A DNA stretch of 64,000 nucleotides from Rostratula benghalensis (Eukaryota; Chordata; Aves; Charadriiformes; Rostratulidae). A program made the translations under genes and the position numbers. The notes below the pieces were generated by a model, which worked only from the letters and a program-made list of their open reading frames with translations, was not told where the DNA came from and ran no database searches. The DNA is taken from positions 1,145,034 to 1,209,033 of the forward strand of contig VXAI01000019.1 in assembly GCA_013399305.1 (NCBI GenBank), written 5' to 3'. Positions 23,701 through 36,200 of this stretch are shown here, piece by piece (within the stretch, counting starts at the first letter, position 1; each line of letters opens with the position of its first letter).

Positions 23701-24220
23701 CAAAAGAAAAAGCTCTGATGTCAGTCACTGTGACATGTTTTAGTCTTGGTGCTATATGCCTTCAGGTCAACATAAAATTAGATAATTTTAGAAATTTCTA
23801 TTTTCTTTGCAATGCCCTTCAAATCCTGCTGAGCAAAAAGGGTTCCCTGCTTGAATATTTTTAATGGATACAAGATGTCTCCAACAGACAGCTCTATGTC
23901 ATAGAGATTTTCAGACTGCAACTTCCCAAACAGAAATCAAGACCATGCAGAGTGCCAGAAGAAATAAAAAAGCTAGAGTCAGCAGGCATTTTCTTTCTGT
24001 AATCCAATTAATATTTCAAAAAAAATCCTGTTGCCATGTTGGATAGCAGCTGCAGTAAGTGAAATTAATTTAATACCTATTGCTGTTGTTCCTTATTCAG
24101 ATTCTTATCATTAATATCTAGCTGTGGAGTAAACTCATACTTTTCAGAGACTTGTTCAGCAAATTTGCCATGGAGATGGCAATGGAAGTGGGCAAAGCAT
24201 TTGCCTCATGCTGCCTAAGC
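20707..24220. other. AT-rich non-coding stretch, no gene seen
   Basis: About 3.5 kb with only short, domain-free open frames and A/T tracts such as the A-run near 20850-20863. No transposon or RNA gene is recognisable. Confidence 0.55.
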
Positions 24221-24470
24221 TTTTTTTTTTTTCAAATTCTACATTTTATTGAAGTGGCTACAAGGTGAAACCAAACACCAGTAAAAAGGAAACTTGAACA
24301 CACACCACAAACAAGTGAATGCACTGGGAATAAAAAAAATAAGCAAAGAGAATATTTATAATTCCTTTGTAAAAATCTTGCACATGGATTTCTTGTTTCC
24401 TTTGATGAAATATTTTTTTTAGGATCCATGGGGACCTGAGAGGATCTTTCTCTTTTGAAGGAATAAAATT
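24221..24470 (-). other. Possible retrocopy 3' end: poly(A) tract with AATAAA (minus strand)
   Basis: On the minus strand an AATAAA hexamer (24250 down to 24245) is followed 12 bases later by a run of twelve A (24232 down to 24221). The sequence before it is T-rich and UTR-like. A genomic A-tract at the right distance after a polyadenylation signal is what a retrotransposed mRNA end looks like. I could not identify the parent transcript or target-site duplications. The alternative is a chance homopolymer near a chance hexamer in AT-rich DNA. Confidence 0.25.
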
Positions 24471-26689
24471 TCTTTTAATTAGTGAAATGTGTTTAGAGCA
24501 AAAACTCCATTCCTAGCTTTTTCAGAAAAGAGTTGAAAATAAAAGGACAAAGTATTTTAACACTGAGAACTGGTAAACTGCATTTTTAGTTCTTCCAATT
24601 CTTTCTTCTGGCCTAGAGTCCAACAAAGCATTAAAAAAAGAATTAGACTTAATCTATTCTCACATTTTGTTTTTGCCTCTTCATAATCTAGGACTGTTGC
24701 AGAAGTTTTTATCGTGGTTTAACTCAATTTGCACACACAGTTCTAAACTTCATGGTCTTAAGTTTTCGTAGTTTTAAAATTAATGTTGTTTAGCTGATAA
24801 TTCCATGAATACTTGACACATTCAGTTGTGAGAAACTGAACATAAATATCAGGAGAGCCACACATCAATAAATAAAGTGTATATGGTCTCTGAAAAACCC
24901 ATAAAACACTGTTTCCCACTTGGAGTGAACACAAGTGAGCCTGTTCACTTGCTACACATCCATACTTTGATCCATCGAGCAAATTCATCAAGCTTTTCAA
25001 AATAAGATAATAAGGAAAATCAAATTTAAATCTTGGGACAACAATCAAAAGTACTAAGTGGCAAATATTTCAGAGTAGCCTTCTCCACACAGGCTTATTT
25101 TATTATGAAAATTATTTAAACTTTTTTTTCCCTTTCCTTTTGTCTTGTTTGGATTACATAGCAGCCTTTCCACACACACCCTTTTTAAATTGTGTTTTAC
25201 TCAGGTTCCTTTTGTGTTTGTAAATATTTCGCAACGTGAAAGCTAGTTGTGATAATCATTAGTCATCACTGAGATAGGATCTAGGGGAAAACTTGTGAAG
25301 TGCACGCAGTTCTTACCCCCAAAAATATTTAATAATATTCCATGAAATACAAAAAAATATTCCAGGATTTTGGAGGTTTGTGTTTTTTTTTTTTTTTTAA
25401 ATTTAGATGGATCTCCAACTACAAAGCAAATAATCCAGCTTTACAACCTGTAAACCTAAACAGCAACACCCACCACTGGTGGTGTCAGAACATGTGCAAG
25501 TCTTAGTGGGATACCTTGGCTACTTGGACATTTAGAGTTAAAAAAACTAGAGTACAGTGATACCAATCTATGAACTTTGGATTCACAAGTTTACACACAG
25601 CATTTTGAGTCACTATAAATTGTGTCAGTAGCAGGATCAAGTTTCCAGTGGAAAAGAAAACAATAACACTTAGGAACACACACCCAAAACCAAAAAATCT
25701 AGAAAAATACCATACGGTGAGAGAAAAGACATGATGGAGGGTCCTAAATGATCTAATGATCTCTGTTTATCAAGGGTCATGATTTTTCCTAACCAGAGTA
25801 TTTTAGGGAGGAAAGAAACCACTTCCTGTTTAAAATGGTACAACTAGGCCTGATTTCTACTTACTTGTTAGCAATATTTTGAGCAGAGGCTGAGAGGAAG
25901 AATACAAATAGGGTTCGCCTCTGACAACGAAACCGACAGCTCAAGAACCAACATCCTCCTAACTGGTTTATTTCACAGAGGTACCTAAATCCTTCCAGAA
26001 GAGGGTCCAAGAAGGATGGGGCTGAAATACACATTTTCCATCGTAAATGCCCAAGACTGAAATGAATAAACTCTGGGGAGAAAAGTGATGATAGAGACTA
26101 AAATTGTACATATTACCTCAGCCAAAAACATGGCTTGACAGCTAAAAACATTGTTCTTTGCTAATGAGATATTCATCTTCAGGAAAGCAAAATTTTGTTA
26201 CTACTACTCCATATTTTCCACTGCACTTTTCATAGCTATTTATGAAGGAATGTAAAGAACCATAAGTATACATATCTTTAAAGACTGACAGTTTCATATC
26301 CTGAAAAAAAACAAATTGTATTTTCTTAAAACTTTCTATTACGTCTATCTCTAGCAACAGAATGATAAAGATCCTAGTTAACAAGTTGCTGCTATAAAGC
26401 AGTCCAAAGTACTTAAAGTGAAAGTCAAACATACAGAAATGCTTTACAAAATGTTTACAACAGGAGGTATATCTATGCATATTTATTAATAAGTCTTCAA
26501 GTCCTTACAAGCCTTTACAGAAATAATCACTGAATGAGGTGTTATATTGCATTGGAAAATGCCTAGAAGTACATTTCTAAGTTAAAAAAAATAAATATCA
26601 AAACACCTTAAATGAAACTAAATCTTTGTGTGTTCTTGTGTACACAACTCCTTTATTCTGCTTTCTAGTCATCTTTGTTGCAGTGCCAG
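24471..26689. other. AT-rich non-coding stretch, no gene seen
   Basis: About 2.2 kb of AT-rich DNA. It has a T-run near 25383-25398 and small frames without domains. Nothing supportable beyond low complexity. Confidence 0.55.
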
Positions 26690-27080
26690 TCTAACGTCTC
26701 CTCCATTTCGGTGCGAGCAGTTCGTGCTGAACCGTAATTAAATTCTTTCATTCTACCAGCGCGAATCCCATCGGAAAATATATTTATCAAATGAGCTTGT
26801 CACACTTGTATGAAACCTCAAAAAGGTTCATGCGTAGGCAAATAATAGATTGCTCAAGGAAGACGTGTACGCTGCAGTATTGATTTGTATGCACAAATAC
26901 AGAGAAGCCCCTTACGAAGCTATACACGGCCATCGCTCTCTTCTTGCACGCTGCTGTGCTTCCAACAGAGAGAATACAGAAAGAAAGCAGCTCTTGAATT
27001 TTGCAGCACAAGTGTGAAGAGGCAAGAAACAGAATATAATGCGGCCGTCGAAAGGTCAGATTTGTAGGTGTTTAAAACCC
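26690..27080. promoter_or_regulatory. CpG-retaining stretch, candidate conserved element
   Basis: Within AT-rich surroundings this segment keeps an unusual number of CpG dinucleotides. Seven fall in about 75 bases at 26708-26775, and others follow near 26830, 26863, 26871, 26916, 26929, 26935 and 27042-27050. Methylated neutral vertebrate DNA loses CpG over time, so retention hints at selection or low methylation. It is not dense enough to be a CpG island. A long minus-strand open frame (26920-27429, 169 codons) overlaps its right part, but its translation has no recognisable domain. Confidence 0.3.
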
Positions 27081-30000
27081 TTAGGAGAATACCTGTCTCT
27101 AGCCTCAAAAGAAGTAATGCTAAAGCATCGAGCTGGGCTGGGGAGAAGCAACCGGTGAGATCAGACTGAAGATTAATGCAAGTTGGGCAGCAAAAGTGAA
27201 CAGGCTTAAAAGTGAGAAGAGAAAGGCAGCCGTAGCTGTTGAAGCAAGCATGAGAAACACAAAGGGGTGAGTGACAAAAGGAACAAGAAAAACTGAAGGT
27301 GTCCAAGACTGTATGGGCAGCCCGACTGCTACGAGCCTCCACATCTGAGCCACTATGCTCTGCAAGGAGGGCTGCAAACCTGTAACAGCTCATTAACCTG
27401 TCTTTGGAACAGAGACTCCCTTTTATCATTTATATTAAAATGAAGATTCAGTGCCCGACCAAGGTTACATTGCTTCAGGAGCATCCACAGATAACTGCAC
27501 TATAAGCTGGTGGCTGAGTAGCTTGAACTCAAGTAAGCAAAAACATCTTCAAGAATGAACAGCACGTCACTAAAATGAATGAATTACTGAGTTTCTGTAT
27601 TATTTTACACAGCTCACAATGATTAGCTAGTTTTACTCTCAATCAAATAAAAAACATTCTCTGTCAAGTTTAATATTTGAAACAGTACTTGTTTAGTTAA
27701 ATTGTTTATTCTTCTCAGGAGTTGATCTTTCTTGATTGGACTGTCAGAATCTCTATCAGATCCATTAGTTAGGAGAGATGTGTTGGCTTATTCCAGAGAG
27801 ACAGCAGAAAAATTTGGCCAATCAAGAATCCTATCAAGCAAATCTCACTTCTTCCAAATCATCATTCATCAGCTTCACGGGAAGAGTAAAAAGATGTACA
27901 GGCAAACTAGAACACAAAATTAGTTATAAATTGTCTGTAGTGTTACTGTTTGGAGGTGCTGGTTACCACCAATTTATGCAAGCTATTGACTTCTCCACTT
28001 CAACCTTCTAGGTTGTGACTTGCATTTGTCACCACAGTCTTAATTACGCTACCTTGCTGCTCTTCCCCCCCCTTTTTATTCTTCTTCATGGCTTGCCTTT
28101 ATATCACTATCAACCAGGTAGTTCCAACATTCTCTTCATCGAATCTGTACAGCTTTGAAACCAAACTTTTGCTTGTGACAGTAATGCAGCCTTGTGACTG
28201 TGGAAATAGCAGCGTCATGGGAACTTCATCCCAACAAACATATTCTCTATTTTGATTTATGAAGCTTAACTCTGGACTACTTAGGATGGTGGGGTTTTGT
28301 ACACTGAATTTGCACATCACCTCAAAACAAAAATCTGTTCACTGACACAATGTGCAACTTATCAGTTGTCAGGGTCAATCAAACTTTTCTAGCTCAAGCG
28401 GAAAATTTGAGGCCTAACCACTAAGTGTGAAGAATTTTATTATAATTTATTCCTCTGAAATTCAATAGCTTTATCACTAAAGTACTGGAACCATTCTTTT
28501 ACCTTTAATAGCTGACAGATTTACTGTAAATAGTGATGATTGGTGTCACTGAAATAACTGATCTAGTAAAATCAGTGGCAACTGAGCCAATGCGATTGCC
28601 TGTAACTAATAACCATTATCTCAGGGCAAGATATGAAAAACAAAAAGAGCATACAGTGTATAACAAAAGGAGTATATAAAAAGAACAATATAAAAAAATT
28701 CTCTTTGAAAAAGGAAAGAAATAAATTAAAAGGCAATTCTTCTGTACCAACACGCCTTTCACAGAATCGCTGTTGGTTTTTTTACCTTTCCAGTCAGAAA
28801 GCAAGTAACTGACACCAGTTCAGTTTCTTCAGTGGTGATATCAGCCATTCAAAATGAGAATACATATCTCTAGGAACACTGTTTAATATTTTTTTAATTC
28901 TGGAGAGCTCTCACTAACTATATTGTTAAGAGCACAACTAGTCTTTTACCTAGAATTCCTCAGTGCATGAGTAGATTGTTATTATTGATAAATTAAAATA
29001 TGAAGTTTGACATTGGTTGGACTGTCAAGAGGCTTCTCCAGAAAACTGGATGTTATATGTAACACATTGCTTTGCTTTCTAAACATACCTAGTTTTATTG
29101 GGTTCATTTTAAAATAAGATTTGCCCCCCGTAATATTTTAACTTAAAAACCAAAAAAAACCCACCCCAGAAGTATCCATCTGATTTCCAAGACAGAAATA
29201 CTTGAAACCAATACACCTAGGCGTTCTCAGCATTAAGGAACAGGAACAGTAGCCAGCAAGTTACGGTTCTGCCTGAACATTCATGGTTTGGTTGGCCAGA
29301 CCCTGCACTCTGTCACTGTAGAAACCAGAGAGAGCCCCTGGGTGAGTTGTTGACTTTTAGGAACCTCAATCATGACACACTATTCTTTCTATATAGTTCC
29401 TTGAAGCTTGCATTATAACAATCACAAGAATCAGCCATAGTCTTCAGCTACCATAATCTAGTTATGTGGAGAAAGCTATTTAAGTTTATAAATCTAAGTT
29501 TGAAAACATCATTATACACTAAAATAGAGTAGTCTCTGATGACCTGCTTTCCACATCAGTGCTTTTCCCAACCCCTCTCTCTTGAAATACACTGCGAGAA
29601 ACAGTGAGCCAGCCTGGGAGACAACATAAAATCAAAGAATAACTTGACAACTACTTGCTTTATTTCTTGAAATAAAAGGGAAATTAATGGTCCAAGAGCT
29701 ACATTTGTCCTTCCTCAGCATGATGCACACCATGATCCTCTAGTAAGAATGCCAACAGCATATACTGCAGTCAGAGAACAGGCCAAAGACATTGAACACA
29801 GTTTAGCAATGAGGTAACAGCTTCACAGGAACATACCATATTCTTCTGCTTTCCACAGCATCATCTTGGAGGTGAGTTTTCTCTCAGCTAGGAAGAAAGT
29901 AGGAAAACTTGCTCAATTTTCCATCTTTCAGATTAGAATTAGAGCAAATGCAAGCACCAAGAAACAAGTGGCCTAGCCACGGCAGAAGGTTTTATCCTCT

Positions 30001-33000
30001 GGAGCAAATCTTGCTGATAGGTATCACTTCACTGGGATAAGCAGGAAAGAACACACACCATTTTTTTATTAGTTAACTTCTTTCTCTCTGTCAGTCTCTT
30101 TACAGGTGGCCACTGTCAGGTTACCAGTTTCCTTCATGGTGAACAGGTGAAGAGTAGAGACAGAAAAATCTTGGTAGTTTAGAAGCAAGGTTAACATACA
30201 GGCGAGCACCTTGAGAAAGCATAGATAAGTGAGAGTAGGTAAAAACATCATTGGATAGCTTGCATTAGACCAACGTGTTTGGAATTTGGCCTAAAACAAT
30301 AAGATTTCAGATCCAAACCAATTACATTTGAAAACAGTCTATGTTACATTATAAACCATCACATCCTCATCTTCATGACTAACATGGTTAGAACTACTGT
30401 GAATCCAAGAAATGTTTCAAGAAGGTGCTGGTAGCAAATTGGGTAAGATCTGTTTTTGAACATCTAAGAGAGCCATCTGATCTCCAAAATCTGATGAGCA
30501 ATATTCCATACTTCTGGTTCACTGGGTTCATGGTCAGGATTAAACCACAGGGAAACAGTGTGAAAGATATAGTTTGTTTTTACAGTACACTCTGGTTTTA
30601 TCTACTTTTCCTCTAGAGAAACAGTTGTAGAGTTACAGATTGGTATCTCAGAAGGTTAGCTTCTCTCCAGATTATACACTTTTTTATCAAGTACTGGTTT
30701 CTGTACTCTCCTAAAATACAAAAACTTGATCTGCAGAGATACATGAATTCTTTGTCAGTGGAAAGGGCGCGCAGTTCGTAACAGAGTTGTGTATATCACC
30801 GGTATAGAATCCTTAGAAGATGTGGAAGATGAATCAGAGGTACAAGCTGAAGAATCCCAACTCCTTGGGTGAAGCAGACTCTCCCATCACCAAATCTGTC
30901 TGCCTTTCCAAAATTACGTTTGTCCTTTTGCATTCTCTATGTCCTGCAAGGTCTAATTAGACCATTCCCTCGCAAACCAGGACATTTACAGCACTCTTTA
31001 TGAAGATTTATACTCGCCCCTGCAGAGTTTGCATGCTACAGTGTATAAATCCACCCAGTAACACCCCAGACACATTTTGCCTAATCTGCAAGTCAGTGTG
31101 ATTTCTTAATGTTTAACACACAGATTTACTGAACTGTTGGTTGCACTTTTCTATGGGATTGTATTTTCTGACTTTTTACCAGCCATCTTGTTACTGCAAC
31201 ATGAAACAAGCTAAAAACCCCAAACAACAACAACAGCAAACCCTCCACAAAAACCCAAACCTGCTTCAGTCTTGTTAATCTCCCTTCTTTCCCGCCTTAT
31301 CCAAAGAGAACTTTGCTCAGCTTCAAATTTTTGGGTACTGGCTGAGATAAGCAGAGTCCCAGCAGGGAAGACCACTGGAATTAAAAAGCTGCTGCTCCTT
31401 CACCACATTCCCCCTTAGCAGAATAAACAAAGACTATTAATTTTGTATATGTAGTTCATAGGACATCCACTGAACTCGCCTACTGTTACCATTAAAACAG
31501 ATGTTTTTGTAAACTTTGAAAGCAATATTGTGCTTTAGAACCTAATTGACCTTCTCAGCTGAAAAAAATGTCAAGCCAAAATTGATGGCTGAGAACTAGC
31601 AAATCTAGATTTAATTTACAAGGCGTTTCAGTAGAAACTATATAAAGTTTAGGTGGGTGAATTGATCTGCTGCGTACATTAGCAGACAGGACAGCCTGAG
31701 CAATCCAGTCTTTTTGCAAACTCAGCAACAGAAACTAGCAGGTCTATGCCATTCACTAACTTACACTCAGCACTAGATTCTTGTTCTGTTCTCCTAGCAT
31801 AAATTTGCTAAATTATGTTATTCACGTGCAAATATTATTTGTCACAAAATCAGAAGATATGCTGCACTTGAAATTTGTCATGGAAAATGCCCAAAGGGAC
31901 AAAATTTGTGGAGTACTTGTAATTTTTAATTGTATACCTTTATAATTCAACTCTTTGGCTGGATAAAGCTATTGGAGTGAATACTCTGCCTATGTATTAT
32001 AACGAAATACAGACTACCATATTGTTTCTCACAAGAGTACTTTTAGCCATAGAGTTAATTATTATGGAGTTCTCAAAAGATATTTTTTGCTGTCCAGTAC
32101 AATAGTGTAAGACTGATAATGACTAGTTACAGTTTCACTTATTTAAAAAAAAAGGAAAAATTTCATATGTGTTCACAACTAATTATGAGGTGTGTTTGGC
32201 ATAGTTTAATACCTTCTTTTTCCCACCTAGAGACATGAACTGCCAGTGAAATTATTTGTATGCATATTTTCCATTATTATATTCCATTATTATACACACT
32301 TTTCTCACACTCTTCCAATTGCTGTTGTCTCTTGAGAAGCCTCCTACCTGTCGTCTTTTCTTTTCTTTTTTTTTTTTTTCTAAAGCCTTCATTCATGCAG
32401 TAGAACACTGTGTCATAATAATATAAGCCCAGAAAGGTAAGATTTGGACTTGTTATTCCAAGGATTTTTATTCATTACTAAAAATATTATATAGGATATA
32501 ACTTACTTCTTAAAAGATATATATATATATAATTCCTGTAATTTTTAACTGATTACCATTCAGACTCTGTACCCATACCTGAGAGAAGATAAATGTTACC
32601 ACTTATTTGGTTACCATTATTCCCAAGAGGTCCATGGTTTGGTTTGCAGTGGTTTTGCGAATCCTTTTTTGAAACCAACATACACCATTCAAATTGAGGA
32701 CAACATCTGGACGAACTGGAATCTGATCAGCCCTTCAGATGGTATCATTTTCTTTAACGTCCGGATAGAACCAACACTAGAATGGTTTTGTATCTCCTTT
32801 AGTGTGGCTTAACCATGAATAGAAAGATGATGCTTTCTGGTTTTCTGTTTTAACTCTCCAGTCATATTGATGTTAAACACGTCAAAACACTTGCCATATT
32901 TCTAACATCTTCTAATCTTTTTTAGGAACCATGGTTGTAGCTATATCTTTATGCACTCCATTAACTTGTCTAGCCACATATTCAACTCCTCAAAAAGTTC

Positions 33001-33200
33001 AAATTTGATGCTGTGATTCAGCCGTCTTTTTTTCCAGCAGATTTTACTGTTGTAACATGGACATAAATTTAGTAATTGTGAAAACTGCATGTGGTAGGAT
33101 CATGGTGAAAACTCATCTGAGCTATTTAAAAATTCTTGCAAATCCTCCAAATTTCCAAGAATAGAACAGAAAGGAAGAGTCTTTAGCAGCAGGGCCTGTT
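27081..33200. other. AT-rich non-coding stretch, no gene seen
   Basis: About 6 kb. Apart from the right half of the 169-codon frame ending at 27429, open frames are short. Low-complexity features include a C-run near 28065 and a short (TA)n at 32517-32532. No repeat family is recognised. Confidence 0.55.
32517..32532. repeat. (AT)n microsatellite
   Basis: About eight AT units in an AT-rich context. Confidence 0.85.
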
Positions 33201-33215
33201 TGCTCTTTATTTCTT

Positions 33216-33246
33216 TCTGTGTGTGTGTGTGTCTGTCTCTCTCTTT
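33216..33246. repeat. (TG)n/(TC)n compound microsatellite
   Basis: A TG dinucleotide run of about seven units passes directly into TCTG and TC units and then a T-run. It is a typical polymorphic compound repeat. Confidence 0.9.
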
Positions 33247-36200
33247 TTTGGTACTATGATTCAACAAGCAAAGCCTCACAGGCTTGGACAAGCAGTTAGT
33301 TTGACATCCCAGCAGGATAACACATACTACAGCAGACCTTTTGCCTTTTATCAATGATATGACAACTTCAAAAGTCCAATAACTTTCCGGATATTTGATG
33401 GGACCTAGAAATTGCTGGAACAACTATGGTATCTGTAACAGACACTGCAAGATTGGAGAATTTGTGAAGCTACAGAGCTTGTGTTTCTCTGGACTCTGAT
33501 TTAGCCTGTAGCTAACTCCGGCTGTCACAGCTGGGCAGCAAAATGACAAGGCCATCCTTAACAAGAGCCTTTTTTTTGCATGTCTTGCAAAAAAAAGGAA
33601 AAGTTTGGTATGTAGCAAATACTGTACAGTAAAGTTGGTATCATACAGGCTTAGACATTGAGAAAAAAATTCCCATTTCAGGCCAACTCTCATAAAGAGC
33701 AGAATTACACAGCCACCAAAGAAACAATATGAAAACATCAGGAAGAGTGCCATAGAGACAACACCAAACAGCAGCAAGGCTAGTTACTACAATCAAGAGG
33801 GACTAAAAAATTCTGTCCCTCAAGGCAGAGGAAAATGCAATGATAATTTGTACAATTGAAAGCTAATGTACTTCTTGTTCATAAGTAAATTGACCCAAAC
33901 CTTTTCCCAGGAGTGTTCTTTTTGCTGGTTATAGCTAATACTAATATGTTTGCAGCTACATTTTGTGCTTATTAGAATTAATAATTCCAGAGAAACGCAA
34001 GAACAACTATTTTCATAATACTACGGTAACTGTAGTATCTTGCTCTTCATCTACTTTTCACAAGTACTGCATCTATGGATTATAAGCAAACATCTCAAAC
34101 TTGGCAGTCTTCAGCTGTCAAGGCCATTAATTAGCAGGTTAAAAAAGCCATCACTTTAGACCTGTCTTCTATATTCTTAAGAAGTCTACTTAAAATACAC
34201 TCTTTGTGTTGAAGCCAGAAGCAGCCATACCAAACAATACTAAATTCAACATGGTAAAATTTGGGACAAGGACAAGGTCCTTAAGTCTATGCCATTGTGG
34301 AACATGGAGGAAGATAATATTTTTTTTTTTTCTGCTTAATGAAATTTTCCTCTTAATTAGTTTCTATTTATTATTTGATTTTCCAAGTGTCATATTGTAC
34401 AATCGCTTAATCTAGTTCAGACTGCAGCAAATCCATAAGACACTTCCACCTCCCAGAAGCCCCTTCTCCTTTATCTGTCTCCTCAACTTTTTCTGCTGAG
34501 CACATCCGCGTATGCCTACATCACGGAGAAATTAGATTCGATGGAATGGAAGAAAGCCATTCAGCTTCTCATTGCCTGATATAACATTTCTTATATGCAG
34601 CTGAACAGATGCTTACATTAATCTTTAAATAAATGTTTTACACCAAAATCATACTAGCACTGCAGTAAACATTAGCAAGAAAATAAACATTTCTTTCATT
34701 TTTATAACACAGAATAGATTTTTTTTCCCCATTATGCAATTTAAGCTACATTAAGCAATTGCTGGGGACAGAGTCTTTAGTCCTCCAATGATTCCGAGTT
34801 CTGAATTCCCTATTCAGTACTGTTGCACAATTCTCACTTAATGAAGAGCTTCTAGCTAATTGCTAGGAAAAAAAAAAAAAAAAAGGCCACCTTGTTGCAA
34901 TATACTGTACTCATCTGTTTCCCCTTTGATACAGTTAAGGATGTTTCATGAATAAGAAATTGTACCTTCTCAAAGACATTTGCATTCAAACCAAAATAGG
35001 GAACTGAGTCTTAAGGATGCATCCAAAAATGAAAACACAATCATATGCCAAATATATCCAGTTTTTTTTAGTACATTAAAACTACGTGGGCCAATGGATA
35101 TCACATTAATTCATAAATAAAGAGCAAATAAGCTACTATGGAAAAATGTGTACTGCATAAAGACTGACATTTCTAAGCCACACGTGTGTATGTGCATGGG
35201 TTTTGTGTAGCATTTTTAAACAAATGTGACATTTTTCAATAACTTAGACCCAGTTCACACTAATTAATGCTGTAAGGTCTATAAAAATGACAAGGTCCTT
35301 GCTTGAGGCAACAGATTTTTAGCCCAAAATGCCATTCTATCCCTTTTTTTTTTTCCTAGCATGACCAAATTTTTTTAAATAATTTGAGGAGACTTTTTTT
35401 TAATTGAACAACTGCCATAAAGTAATTCTTGCACTTCAACAGCAAGACCCATTTCCAGCTGGACACTTTTATGTAAAAGGAAAAAAACAAAGCTAATGCT
35501 ACTTCAGCATTGCTGTGAAGAATAAAAACTAAAGATGAGGCTGTTGTAGAAAAACATGAGAGGAATAAGTCTAAAGATGTGCATTAGTTTAAAAATAAAA
35601 TAACTAAGACATAATAAAAAGCTTCTTGTCTTTTACCCAAGTCTTGACATGTTTTGGTACTGCTACTGAATATATCATACAAGTTTGAGATAAACAGTAA
35701 GAGATGGTACATTAACTAATATGGCAGATTAGAAAAACATTTGAATTATTGCCGAACTGTAAACTTTACTTTGACTTTCATTCTTCAAATATTAAATTCA
35801 GAAGTCCTGAGAACAAAATAACCTTCCTAGATGTCTTACCTGAAACAGTATCTTTTCTCCCCTCATGTGCATTTTCAAATCTTTTATCTGATTTACTATT
35901 CCTCGTGGAACAGCTTGAACAATGTTTTCCTAAGAATTATTGCACAGCCCCATTGATCGGAGCATTGATAAAAGTTTCCTGTAGATCTAAACTTTCCATA
36001 AAAATCTTTCCTTCCATTAATCTGAAGGTTTAGTCATCAGAGAGGAGACTCTCTTAGCAAGCAGAACCCAACAAGCCATCAGGCTGATCACTCTGTAAAA
36101 AATTCTCCTCACTCCTTCAGCATCTAAAGAGTAGCTACCTTTAATCGATCAGTTAACAATATGTTTACAAATTATATATAAAATAAATACCTTACTGCAT

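Noticed and set aside
24710..24730. 'tatcgtggtttaact' resembling the start of a bird LTR
   Set aside because: Only about a dozen bases match, and no LTR body, polyadenylation signal or other end follows.
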